A stretch of DNA of 64,000 nucleotides, taken from assembly GCF_002257705.1 (NCBI RefSeq), contig NZ_LSLK01000060.1:1-64000 (forward strand), in the 5' to 3' direction. Position 1 is the first letter of the stretch. Every line of letters begins with the position of its first letter. Position numbers and translations under genes: made by a program. Under the pieces are notes generated by a model. That model searched no databases. It worked only from the letters and a program-made list of their open reading frames with translations, and was not told the DNA's origin. The DNA is from Sporomusa silvacetica DSM 10669. Lineage in GTDB: Bacteria > Bacillota > Negativicutes > Sporomusales > Sporomusaceae. Below, in pieces: positions 8,152 to 15,818 of the stretch.

Positions 8152-8934
8152 TTAAGATAAAATTTTCCACTCTCTCTTTTTTATGCCTTTCCTGATTCTT
8201 TGCACCAATAATTGGTCTGCTGTTTCACGATATAGGTTTTGGTAGATATCGCGAAGTGAACACAGTTCGACCATCTCTTCCTTGGCTTCTAATATAATCT
8301 CGGGGCGGGAGTTATCTAAAGCCTGTTTCGTTATCCAACCCTGCTGCATGCCATAACGGACCCACTGATTACAGCGGCAGGGATTCGATTTTTTAATCAG
8401 TTGACATCTTTCTTCCAGGTAACCGGCGATTCTTTTTTTTGCCCGGTGCAGTATTGCCTTGACTGAACCTATAGGGCAATCCAAAATTTCAGCGACTAAT
8501 TTTTGCGGCAAACCAACAGTTACCGCCAGACAAAAAACCTTTCGCTGGTTGATGGGCAGACATTCAGTAAAGCCATGCAAGCATCTGTATTTTACTTCTC
8601 GGGCAAGCAATTCGGTTTCAGGATCGTTGCCGGGATTGGGGTCGGCTATTTCCTCGATTGAATAGCCTAAATCCTCGGTAAGCTCATAGATGCGCAGCTT
8701 AGCTCTTTGCTTCAGGTAGTCGTTGGCAACATTGAGTGTAATGCGATAGATCCAAGTGAAAAAGGAGCTATCCTCACGAAAGTCATGGTAGGAACGGAAA
8801 GCCCTGAAAAAAGCTTCTTGGGTTATGTCTGCAGCGTCATTCGCATCGCCCGTAAGTCCCAAGGCCAGCTTGTATACTTTTGCTTGATGGTCGCAATACA
8901 ACCGGTCAAAAAGATCGGTAAGTTTATCAGCCAT
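8152..8934 (-). CDS. ECF-type RNA polymerase sigma factor
   Basis: A 260-residue sigma-70 family protein. Region 2 (DITQEAFFRAFRSYHDF, TWIYRITLNVANDYLK) is at residues 10-80. Region 4 (LPINQRKVFCLAVTVGLPQK, IGSVKAILHRAKKRI) is at about 120-180. It is longer than usual. After region 4 comes a cysteine-containing tail, CQLIKKSNPCRCNQW, of a kind seen in some redox- or metal-linked sigma factors, then about 60 further residues. The ATG at 8934 has GAGGTGAT upstream. No anti-sigma gene is adjacent, so the C-terminal extension may be the sensor (inference). Confidence 0.85.
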   Translation of the reverse strand: MADKLTDLFDRLYCDHQAKVYKLALGLTGDANDAADITQEAFFRAFRSYHDFREDSSFFTWIYRITLNVANDYLKQRAKLRIYELTEDLGYSIEEIADPNPGNDPETELLAREVKYRCLHGFTECLPINQRKVFCLAVTVGLPQKLVAEILDCPIGSVKAILHRAKKRIAGYLEERCQLIKKSNPCRCNQWVRYGMQQGWITKQALDNSRPEIILEAKEEMVELCSLRDIYQNLYRETADQLLVQRIRKGIKKREWKILS

Positions 8935-9009
8935 GGTATCACCTCATTATTGTTTCATCAAGGAGTTGAATAAAACAGATTTTGACAAATTGACGTAGAA
9001 TCCTTTAAA

Positions 9010-9044
9010 TAGAAACATCAGCATTTATCACGCTGATGTTTCTA
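9010..9044. terminator. Perfect 13-bp hairpin
   Basis: TAGAAACATCAGC (9010-9022) and its exact complement (9032-9044) are separated by 9 bases. No run of T follows on either strand, so it is a weak terminator candidate. It separates the sigma gene from the intron relic. Confidence 0.45.
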
Positions 9045-9230
9045 CTTAATGTCTAGGACACAGTTCCATTAGTTCGTTCAGGTCCTTGAGGCGGTCAAGA
9101 CATCAGTAACACGCTATAGAAATCTGTCTCCTATTTCCCTTATTTTCTCTACACGCCTGAGGATACATATCCTTTTTTGTCCAAGCGATCTTATAACCTT
9201 GTGTAACAAGGCTTTAAGGTAATAGAGTAG

Positions 9231-9251
9231 GAGGGTGAAGCCTTCACCCTC
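9231..9251. repeat. Perfect palindrome at the intron 3' border
   Basis: GAGGGTGAAG and its exact complement are separated by a single C. It directly abuts the probable 3' end of the group II intron relic (CTACCCGGC on the minus strand). Group IIC introns typically insert next to stem-loops, so this may be the target hairpin, though it could belong to the intron. Confidence 0.45.
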
Positions 9252-9586
9252 GCCGGGTAGAAGGGGCACCCGATTGGTGCCCCAGCCCCCCACAGACCCC
9301 GACGTGCGGATTTCTCGCATCGGATTCTTCAGGAATTGGTTTATGGCATCGCATACATTTTCAGTTTTCCATAAGGAATTGAAAGTTTCGGATGCAACAG
9401 AGGAAATCGGACTAGAATTTCACGGTATTCGGTCCAATTGACGTGGCTTTTGGTACTTCGACTACTCAGCACCTTACGCCAATACCATTTGACCTTCTCG
9501 TACACCTGAAAAAGGGACTTTATATTGCCTGCCAGACCATAGTAATTGTAAAAAACCAGTGTTTTTTCTTTTTTGAGTGTATCCAT
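9252..9586 (-). mobile_element. 3' relic of a group II intron with maturase fragment
   Basis: On the minus strand 9586-9341 encodes the C-terminal tail of a group II intron reverse transcriptase/maturase: YNYYGLAGNIKSLFQVYEKV, then WTEYREILVRFPLLHPKLSI. Downstream at about 9329-9252 are sequences that fit degenerate intron domains 5 and 6: GATGCGAGAAATCCGCACGTC, followed by a GGGGCACC-GGTGCCCC stem and CTACCCGGC. The reverse transcriptase palm and the 5' intron domains are missing. The fragment is immobile and abuts the gene starting at 9630. Confidence 0.7.
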
Positions 9587-9629
9587 CTTACCCCTTCTTT
9601 CGTCTTTAGGATAAAGGAGGTGAAATAGC

Positions 9630-9884
9630 ATGGATTTGGATGTACGGACGAGGGTCCTGATCGCGGTAGGCGCGGCTGTTGCCGCCGACTGCCATCCCCG
9701 CCTGGAGAATATTACCGTCAAGGCCCGCGGGGCCGGCCTCAGCGATCAGGATATCCTGACGGCGGCCGAAGTCGGCAATGCAGATAAAGCTGGCGCAGCC
9801 AAGTCTATGGATCAACTTATCGCTAAATTGACCGGGCAGGTAGCATCTGGGCAGTCAAGCTGCGGAGAGGGATGCAACTGCTGA
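9630..9884 (+). CDS. AhpD/carboxymuconolactone decarboxylase-like small protein lacking the CxxC
   Basis: An 84-residue all-helical protein like the core of the AhpD-like family. LIAVGAAVAADCHPRLENI aligns with the family's active-site helix, normally containing CxxC, but here it reads CHPR, so the second cysteine is lost. The C-terminus adds a CGEGCNC tail that could bind a metal or replace the thiol. The ribosome site AAAGGAGGTG and the ATG at 9630 are clear. A strong terminator at 10010-10046 closes it as a single-gene unit. Function is unknown; alkylhydroperoxidase activity is doubtful without the CxxC. Confidence 0.7.
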   Translation: MDLDVRTRVLIAVGAAVAADCHPRLENITVKARGAGLSDQDILTAAEVGNADKAGAAKSMDQLIAKLTGQVASGQSSCGEGCNC

Positions 9885-10009
9885 CTGCAAGCTTACTTTC
9901 CGAGAGAAACTGGAAACTGCCTGGTTCATAAGGTCGCAGTCTCAGATTGGATCAGCGTGGCTATGTATGGCTACACCGGTTTAGGCGTGTCACCAGATCC
10001 GTCAACCCA

Positions 10010-10046
10010 TTTAGAAAAGCTGACCTAAGTGGTCAGCTTTTCTAAA
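10010..10046 (+). terminator. Strong intrinsic terminator
   Basis: TTTAGAAAAGCTGACC (10010-10025) pairs perfectly with 10031-10046 over 16 bases with a 5-base loop. The stem ends in T and A tracts, so it can work on both strands. It ends the AhpD-like gene. Confidence 0.8.
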
Positions 10047-10113
10047 CAAATTTATTTCCAGTGTATCCTTTCCACCTTGCTTTTCGTCTAAGTGTGTGTG
10101 AAGGAGGTGAAAC

Positions 10114-10362
10114 ATGATGTGGTGGGACTTTCCTTACTCGGGTTATGGTTGGCTTATGTCTTGGTGCGTATTTTTGTTTCCTCTGTTTTTTCTAGCATAC
10201 ATGGTGTGCATGTATAGGGCATACCGTCGCCGCTTCAGTTTTTCGATGTGCTGCAGCCAGGATTCGACCTCGCTTCGGCAACTGTCGGCCGAACTAAATT
10301 CTATGCGAGAAGAAATACAGGCGCTCCGTAAGGAGATTACAAAATCGGAGGGATTTATGTGA
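10114..10362 (+). CDS. Small single-pass membrane protein with coiled coil
   Basis: An 82-residue protein that I do not assign to a family. Residues 10-35 form one hydrophobic membrane segment, followed by a basic RAYRRRF stretch (positive-inside). A C-terminal heptad region, LRQLSAELNSMREEIQALRKEI, looks like a coiled coil. The ATG at 10114 is preceded by GAAGGAGGTG. Its stop overlaps the start region of the first DGC-domain gene, so it is the leading gene of that operon. It may anchor or oligomerise the zinc-binding proteins (inference). Confidence 0.7.
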   Translation: MMWWDFPYSGYGWLMSWCVFLFPLFFLAYMVCMYRAYRRRFSFSMCCSQDSTSLRQLSAELNSMREEIQALRKEITKSEGFM

Positions 10363-10922
10363 TGGAGAAAAACCGATGCGCGGGCGGAGAGCAGCCGCAG
10401 TACGGCCGTCAAGCGGGCGGTGCCAAAATAGCCGACGTTTGTTCGGCAAACAGTTGCTGCACAGCTTCGTCAACAGCGAGAGTTTGCCCTGATGCCGCGC
10501 GACGCGTGGAAGAAGAGTTGACAAAGCCGGCCAAGAAGGCCGTGATAGCCTGCGAAGGCTCATGCATCAGCGGAGAAGTGGCAAGGCTTGCGGCAAACAT
10601 GCTCGCCTACGATCGTCAGCGTGATTCGGCGATTAGAATATGTCTGGGGGATGCTTCCACGGGAGACTCCGGCATGGTGTCGCTGGTGAGGCGGGCTCCC
10701 GAGGTAATCGCGCTGGAAGGCTGCCCCCTCCGCTGCGGTATGTCCATTCTCAAAACCAGGCTGCCTGACCTACAGCCGACCATTATCGATGCGGGCAAAC
10801 TCTATTCCTTCGACCGAACCAAATATTCCAACGTATTCGACTTGTCGCAGGAGCAGCTTGAAGAATATGCAAAAATTGTAGCTGACCATGCCGAACACAC
10901 CTGCTTTTTAGCAACCCCATAA
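10362..10922 (+). CDS. Putative zinc-binding protein, DGC domain, with Cys-rich N-terminal extension
   Basis: A 186-residue protein. Residues 1-55 are a low-complexity extension with five cysteines. The rest is a DGC-type domain: IACEGSCISGEVARLAANM, RICLGDAS, and LEGCPLRCG with its conserved cysteines. The family is predicted to bind zinc and often lies near metal or arsenic resistance and selenium-type genes; its biochemistry is not established. I take the ATG at 10362, although GTG at 10359 is possible; GGAGG lies 10 bases upstream. A paralogue follows 19 bases downstream. Confidence 0.8.
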   Translation: MEKNRCAGGEQPQYGRQAGGAKIADVCSANSCCTASSTARVCPDAARRVEEELTKPAKKAVIACEGSCISGEVARLAANMLAYDRQRDSAIRICLGDASTGDSGMVSLVRRAPEVIALEGCPLRCGMSILKTRLPDLQPTIIDAGKLYSFDRTKYSNVFDLSQEQLEEYAKIVADHAEHTCFLATP

Positions 10923-10941
10923 TGAAGAGGGAGGTTTATTG

Positions 10942-11403
10942 ATGAATAATGCCTGTTGTGGAAGTCAAAAATCAACAGGGCCGGCGAAAGCGGTGATATT
11001 GTCCTGCGAAGGGGCCTGCATAAAAGGGGAAGTGGCCAGGGTTGCCGCCAACATTCTGGCTTACCGCCTGCAGCGTGATTCTGCATTTCGGATTTGCTTG
11101 GGAGGCGCCGCCACGAAGAACGTTGCTACGCAGGAATCTATAATCCAGGCCCCCAAGGTGGTTTCCCTTGAAGGCTGCCCACTGTACTGCGGCACGACGC
11201 TTCTCAAAAAGAAGCTGCCTGAGATCCGGCCCACAATTGTCGACGCAAGCAAACTATACTCCTTTGATCGGAACAAGTATTTCCAAATATGCGATCTGCC
11301 ACGCGAACGAATCGAGGAATTTGCCCAACTAGTGGCCGACTTCGCCAATGCGGAGTGTTTTGAAAAGGCACCGCACGTAAACCCAAACCACAACTGCAAA
11401 TGA
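10942..11403 (+). CDS. Putative zinc-binding protein, DGC domain, second copy
   Basis: A 153-residue paralogue of the preceding gene. The domains match closely: SCEGACIKGEVARVAANIL, RICLGGAA, LEGCPLYCGTTLLKKKLP, DASKLYSFDRNKY. It lacks the long Cys-rich N-terminus and starts with NNACCGSQ instead. The ATG at 10942 has GAGGGAGG upstream. The pair is probably a local tandem duplication that has since diverged, and both copies retain all the cysteines of the core domain. It precedes an amino acid permease gene in the same direction. Confidence 0.8.
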   Translation: MNNACCGSQKSTGPAKAVILSCEGACIKGEVARVAANILAYRLQRDSAFRICLGGAATKNVATQESIIQAPKVVSLEGCPLYCGTTLLKKKLPEIRPTIVDASKLYSFDRNKYFQICDLPRERIEEFAQLVADFANAECFEKAPHVNPNHNCK

Positions 11404-11408
11404 AAATA

Positions 11409-11439
11409 GGAAAAGCACCGCTCTCAAATCGGAGCAGTG
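11409..11439 (+). promoter_or_regulatory. Hairpin in the leader of the permease gene
   Basis: AGCACCGCTC (about 11413-11422) and GAGCAGTGCT (about 11431-11440) form a stem with one mismatch and an 8-base loop, between the stop of the second DGC gene and the permease ribosome site. No T run follows, so it could be a processing or attenuation element rather than a terminator. Confidence 0.35.
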
Positions 11440-11468
11440 CTCTACTTAATCGATGGGGAGGATTTGCA

Positions 11469-12746
11469 GTGAACCAAAAGCCTACCACACTAAGAAGAAG
11501 CATAACCTGGGTACAAGGGGTAGCTTTAACAATCGGGGCGGTCTTGGGATCGGGGGTGCTGGTACTGCCGGTATTTGCTGCGGACCTGGCCGGGCCGGCA
11601 TCAATGATTAGCTGGGTTCTTATGGGGTTACTCACCATACCGCTTGTTATTACTTTAGGCAAGTTAGCCAGCAAGTGCCCCGACGCCGGCGGCATAGCCG
11701 CTTACGCGCAGTTAGCCTTCGGGTGGAGGGCAGGAACTGTCACCGGTTGGCTATTTCTTGGCACCGTTCCTATCGCGGCGCCAATTGCCGCTCTCATTGG
11801 GGCTAATTACATAGGTGTGTACCTCGCACTTTCCCACGGTCAAATTGTCTTTACGGCTGCATTCACGCTGGCAATGACCCTCTTCTTCAATTACCGGGGT
11901 ATCAGCCTGTCAGGCAAAGTGCAACTTGCGATCGTAAGTGTCATCGCGCTAATCTTGCTGGCGGTTATAGCCGCCGCTTTGCCGGCGGTCGACCGGCAAC
12001 AGTTTACGCCCTTCGCCCCTCGCGGCTGGATACCGGTTGGCGAGGCGATGACCCTTCTGTTCTGGGCTTTTGTGGGCTGGGAAATGATCGGCCATTTGGC
12101 GGAAGAGTTTGAGGACCCAGCAAGAGATATTCAGCTAAGTCTGGGGGTTTCAGTCATTATCGTGAACTCGCTCTACCTTTTACTTGCGCTCACAATAATT
12201 GGGACCGGGTCCTATCTCGGCCAGGATAAAGTGGCTGCTTTAGCCATTATGGTGTCTCAAGGTTGGGGAAAATCGGCCGGCGCGGTTGTCGCCGCTCTTG
12301 GCTTTGCCGTGTGTTATGGTGCTATACACACATATGTGGCAGGCTTTTCGCGCCTGGTGTATGCCCAAGCCCGCCAAGGAGCTTTCCCTGCGTTTTTTTC
12401 CGGATTGCACCCGGTTTTCCAGACGCCCCACCGTGTACTATGGTCCCTGGTGCCCTGCTTTTCATTTGTATTGTTTGTAATTCACCATTTCAATGTTAAC
12501 CTTGCCGCGTTCATTCAATTTCCCAGCGCAATTTTCATCGCGCTATATATTATTGGAATGGCCTCGGCCATAAAGCTGCTGGGTAAATCGGAAAACAGCC
12601 GCTACTGCGCGATTATTTCATTTATCTCATGTGTAATCGTTTATGGATTTACAGGTTGGGCAGGTTTGTATCCTATTATTCTCGGAACAGTCGGGTGGTA
12701 TATGGGATATAGAAAAGAAGCTTCATTGCCGCGAGCAGTGGAATAA
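11469..12746 (+). CDS. APC superfamily amino acid permease, YjeH-like
   Basis: A 425-residue protein with about twelve hydrophobic segments. The first carries the APC signature GVALTIGAVLGSGVLVLP; the unwound TM1 glycines that bind the substrate backbone are present. Overall it most resembles YjeH-type amino acid exporters. I start at GTG 11469, because GGGGAGG lies directly upstream; the longer frame to 11400 runs through a hairpin and has no ribosome site. It follows the DGC genes closely and may be cotranscribed. The transported amino acid is unknown. Confidence 0.82.
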   Translation: MNQKPTTLRRSITWVQGVALTIGAVLGSGVLVLPVFAADLAGPASMISWVLMGLLTIPLVITLGKLASKCPDAGGIAAYAQLAFGWRAGTVTGWLFLGTVPIAAPIAALIGANYIGVYLALSHGQIVFTAAFTLAMTLFFNYRGISLSGKVQLAIVSVIALILLAVIAAALPAVDRQQFTPFAPRGWIPVGEAMTLLFWAFVGWEMIGHLAEEFEDPARDIQLSLGVSVIIVNSLYLLLALTIIGTGSYLGQDKVAALAIMVSQGWGKSAGAVVAALGFAVCYGAIHTYVAGFSRLVYAQARQGAFPAFFSGLHPVFQTPHRVLWSLVPCFSFVLFVIHHFNVNLAAFIQFPSAIFIALYIIGMASAIKLLGKSENSRYCAIISFISCVIVYGFTGWAGLYPIILGTVGWYMGYRKEASLPRAVE

Positions 12747-13098
12747 TTCTACTCACAAATACTGTTCAATTTTGACAAACTGGCACTCAAGGCCAACGTG
12801 TTCACCCCTTTGGACGCGCAGCATAATTTGAATCGCAGTGCAGTTCTTTCGAGTCAACCTTGGGGTACCTAATGGCAGTTTGAACACATATTTATGAAAA
12901 TTCTGCATCTGGTGAACTCACTACCGTAACCGCAAACAACGAAAAGCCACAAGTTTCGTGGCCAGAGTGAAGACAAAAACCACTTTCACGCCGCAAGGCG
13001 AGTAAGTGGTTTTTGGGTTATCGCAAACATTTTGCTAAATAAGGAAACCCAGCAGAAAATGCGGCGGGAACCGGGGGTAACATACCGTGCCTTTTCTT
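12747..13098. terminator. Intergenic stretch ending in a bidirectional terminator (12975-13014)
   Basis: No gene is seen in 12747-12970. At 12975-13014 AAAAACCACT pairs with AGTGGTTTTT around an inner CGCC-GGCG stem, with T runs on either strand. This hairpin lies just beyond the 3' end of the transposase relic and may be the outer end of that former insertion sequence. Confidence 0.55.
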
Positions 13099-13544
13099 TC
13101 ACATCGCCAGCTTCTTTAAATTCATGCACGTGAACAAAAGCGTGAGGTAATGCTGCACTTTCCTCAAGCCACGATAGCGAGTGTAACGCATGCCATGTTT
13201 CTCTTTCGCGTCGGCAAAGACTCGTTCAATAGTTTCGGCTCGTTTTCTGAATAAGTCTCTGCCCCAATCCGTATGACGGATGTCCTCGGCAATTTCAGCG
13301 TAAGGCCCCCATATATGCCGGGTTACACCTTCGTGAAATTCTTGCTTTGGGTACACTGCATCCTCATAATACCTGTGGGCATCTTATACCTGTTCCATTT
13401 CGAAAACCTTATCGATTGCGGGCTAAATACTTCCTCTTTCAACCATTTCTTTCGCTTGCTGCAAACCCTAAATGTTTCCATGAGACACTGTGCTAATTGA
13501 ATAAAAAGGCTGGTTACTTTTTCTTGAATCGTTCGAGTGTTCAA
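13099..13544 (-). mobile_element. IS1182-like transposase relic, frameshifted C-terminal part
   Basis: The minus strand 13330-13099 encodes the C-terminal catalytic end of an IS1182-type DDE transposase: VTRHIWGPYAEIAEDIRHT, RKRAETIERVFADAKEKHG, TLLFTCMNLKKLAM. The glutamate of the DDE triad lies in ETIERVFADAKE. Just upstream the matching segment QCTQSKNFTKV is in another frame (13544-13323), so a frameshift lies near 13325. Farther upstream the sequence is too decayed to align. It is not functional. Confidence 0.75.
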
Positions 13545-13620
13545 ATCGGTAATCCGTTCCCATGTATCATATAAGGTTTCTTGTTATCTGCAAAGGCTCA
13601 ATTCTAAATTACTATTTAGA

Positions 13621-13956
13621 TTATCTTTTTTCCTTATATCTATCTTTTTGATTAAATAATGTCATATCTGCATATCCTGCAAATATTTTTCCTGAGTGTT
13701 TTGCACCTTTAGGAATGAAATATCTGTCACCCTTTACATATGTATTTTTAACTCCATCAATAGTCAATTCAATCTTACCTTCAAGAACTATCCCCCATTG
13801 GCTTTCGTGAAGATGTTCTGGCAGATCAATATCCTCGGCAAATTCCATAAATATAATTTGATGGTTTTCTCCCTGTGAAAGATAGGCACTTATTCCTTTC
13901 AGCGGAATATCTGCCTCAGGTAAATTTATAACTGGCTCAGGGAATATTTTCAACAT
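13621..13956 (-). CDS. Small cupin-domain protein
   Basis: A 111-residue single-domain cupin. The first motif is LPEHLHESQWGIVLEGKIEL, with His in HLH and Glu as possible metal ligands; the second is GDRYFIPKGAKHSGKIF. I chose the ATG at 13956, preceded by AGAAGAAAG, over the longer frame to 14007. Such small cupins can be isomerases, oxygenases or sensors; none can be picked. It lies downstream of the 4Fe-4S protein gene (14085-15089) in the same direction and may share its transcript. Confidence 0.75.
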   Translation of the reverse strand: MLKIFPEPVINLPEADIPLKGISAYLSQGENHQIIFMEFAEDIDLPEHLHESQWGIVLEGKIELTIDGVKNTYVKGDRYFIPKGAKHSGKIFAGYADMTLFNQKDRYKEKR

Positions 13957-14084
13957 ATACTTTCTTCTTCTATTTTCATAAATATTTTTACGTACTCTTC
14001 CACACAAAATGTTTTATTATTAAATAAATGATCCTTTCCATATTGTGTTATGCTCCTTGGAGTTGTCGGTTTAGTGCTACTTAC

Positions 14085-15089
14085 TTATTCTTTATTTAAA
14101 ATATTTGGTATACCTGATTCGCAGGGTATTTTTGTAGAACACAAGCCGCAGCCGTAAATAAATATGTGATAGTTCTTATTACAAAACATAGTTGAACTGA
14201 TAACCTTTTTGCAGCATATATCTTTGTTATGTCCATTTTGAGAAATTGCATCAACCGGACATCTCTGCTTACATTTTAAACAATTTATGCCTTGATATTG
14301 AAGACAATGCGCATGGATATCTCTATTTCTTTCTTTATTGGGTTGTAACTTCAAGTTGACTACAAAACTTCCGCACCGGTGTGCGACGCCTTTTTCGGTA
14401 ATTAAAAAATCATTCATACCAAATGTTCCCAACCCGGCTGCATAAGCAATATGCCGGTGTGACCATGGTGAAGCCCACCCGACATTCGGATATTTCCTAT
14501 AGTTAAACATCGGTGTCATATCCGGTGACACTGCTAAAATGCCTTTACTCATAAGAAAAGTAACTATTTCATTCACAAATGTCTGACTGAATATTTCTCC
14601 TGAACGTCTTGTTTGAGCCCATCTTTCTGAAGGCCAATCAATTTTTCCTGCATTATCATCTCTTGTTTTTTTAGTAATAGGAAGTATAAACGAAACAACG
14701 CTTATATCCTCAGCTTTGGGCGGTTCAACACAATTGTTTTTTGCCTGCCATCTTATTATTTCCTCCGGAGTGAAATGGTGAGGCCCTATAATACTTTTAT
14801 ATTCCAGAAATATAGGGTCACTTCCTTTAGCAAACCCGATTATAGGTTCATCGAATATTTTTTCTTCCTCAAATGGATACTCCATTTTGTTTGCAGGATG
14901 ATTGGTTACCTTCTCATTAATAGTATCGATAAACCAGGTTTCATTGTATTCATTCGTACTATCTTCTGTGGGGCTGACCTTATTTAGTTTTGGCTGCTTT
15001 GGAAAGCCAATCCCAAACATATCGAGAATAGAAGTTTTTATTCCATGAATATCTGTTATATAAGAAAATCTACGGTACTTATTTTTCAT
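14085..15089 (-). CDS. Reductive-dehalogenase/epoxyqueuosine-reductase-like 4Fe-4S protein
   Basis: A 334-residue protein. The N-terminal half resembles the corrinoid-binding fold shared by QueG and reductive dehalogenases (SHRHIAYAAGLGTFGMNDFL, GVAHRCGSFVVNL). The C-terminal half has ferredoxin-like cysteines CLKCKQRCPVDAI and then a second set in CCKKV and GCGLCSTKIPC. It has no Tat signal, unlike respiratory dehalogenases, so it is probably cytoplasmic. The ATG at 15089 has GAGG eight bases upstream. A TetR-type operator lies 51 bases upstream, so it is probably controlled by the TetR gene at 15175-15726. The substrate is unknown. Confidence 0.75.
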   Translation of the reverse strand: MKNKYRRFSYITDIHGIKTSILDMFGIGFPKQPKLNKVSPTEDSTNEYNETWFIDTINEKVTNHPANKMEYPFEEEKIFDEPIIGFAKGSDPIFLEYKSIIGPHHFTPEEIIRWQAKNNCVEPPKAEDISVVSFILPITKKTRDDNAGKIDWPSERWAQTRRSGEIFSQTFVNEIVTFLMSKGILAVSPDMTPMFNYRKYPNVGWASPWSHRHIAYAAGLGTFGMNDFLITEKGVAHRCGSFVVNLKLQPNKERNRDIHAHCLQYQGINCLKCKQRCPVDAISQNGHNKDICCKKVISSTMFCNKNYHIFIYGCGLCSTKIPCESGIPNILNKE

Positions 15090-15139
15090 AATATACCTCA
15101 CTTTAATATCTTCTTTTAATTCTAATAGACAACCAATTT

Positions 15140-15157
15140 ACTTACAAGTAGGTAAGT
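15140..15157. promoter_or_regulatory. Probable TetR operator, site 1
   Basis: ACTTAC-AAGTAG-GTAAGT is a perfect 6-bp inverted repeat. It lies between the tetR stop and the start of the 4Fe-4S protein gene. A 17-base version of it recurs at 15736-15752 with 14 of 17 matches. Confidence 0.6.
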
Positions 15158-15174
15158 TTATGAGTAAAATTTAT

Positions 15175-15726
15175 TCATACCAAAAACTTCTCAAGCTGCC
15201 CTAATACCTTTGAAACTAGATCCTTTCCGGTTACCCTACTATAAAGTACAGCCCCTTTTAGGCTTGCCAAAATAGTAGCTGCCAAAGCATAAGTATCTTC
15301 ACAGCTTTTCCCTCCGCCTATAGCTTGTTTTAAAATATTTGCCAAATATTCCAGTTCCAATTCACTCAATTGTTGAACCTTGCTTTGCATAGATGGCGGC
15401 AAAGATTCGTAATCAGCTTGCATAGATGATATTGGACATATTCCCGGATTTTGAATGTCATCAATTCTCTTTTTTATATATTGCAGTATTTTCATTTTAT
15501 CAGGAAGTTGAGTGCTTTGAGCAGAAAAATACATTCCTTTAATCTCTTGTATCAATTTATCACAAACAGCTAGTCCCAAATCCTCCTTACTTCTAAAATG
15601 ATAATGGACACTTGCTTTTGTAACATTAAAATGTTTGGATATGTCATTATAACTAAATGCAACATACCCTTTTTCTTGAATTAGTTGTAATGCAAAGTTT
15701 ATTATTTCCGTTTTTATATTTTCCAT
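15175..15726 (-). CDS. TetR/AcrR family transcriptional regulator
   Basis: A 183-residue protein of standard TetR size. The N-terminal HTH reads YNDISKHFNVTKASVHYHFRSKE (residues 25-47), with the typical VHYHF recognition end. The C-terminal part has the all-helical ligand and dimer domain with a GICPISSM segment, common in the YxaF/LmrA-like subgroup. The ATG at 15726 lies 10 bases from an operator copy, so autoregulation is likely. Its neighbours on both sides are cytoplasmic redox proteins, so the ligand may be an electrophile or quinone (inference). Confidence 0.88.
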   Translation of the reverse strand: MENIKTEIINFALQLIQEKGYVAFSYNDISKHFNVTKASVHYHFRSKEDLGLAVCDKLIQEIKGMYFSAQSTQLPDKMKILQYIKKRIDDIQNPGICPISSMQADYESLPPSMQSKVQQLSELELEYLANILKQAIGGGKSCEDTYALAATILASLKGAVLYSRVTGKDLVSKVLGQLEKFLV

Positions 15727-15735
15727 AATTATACA

Positions 15736-15752
15736 CTAATCTACTAGTAAGT
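15736..15752. promoter_or_regulatory. Probable TetR operator, site 2
   Basis: The complement reads ACTTACTAGTAGATTAG, matching site 1 at 14 of 17 positions. It is placed 10-26 bases upstream of the tetR start codon. Confidence 0.55.
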
Positions 15753-15818
15753 AATTGTCAAGAGATATACTGAGAATAATATATGCTTCAGACAGAACAT
15801 CTTATCCATCATAATTAT

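Noticed and set aside
9114..9320. 68-residue minus-strand frame
   Set aside because: It lies across the intron RNA domains and the palindrome; the residues come from structured RNA, not a protein.
14085..15089. Respiratory reductive dehalogenase
   Set aside because: There is no Tat signal and no membrane-anchor RdhB gene; the length and fold are closer to QueG-like cytoplasmic proteins.
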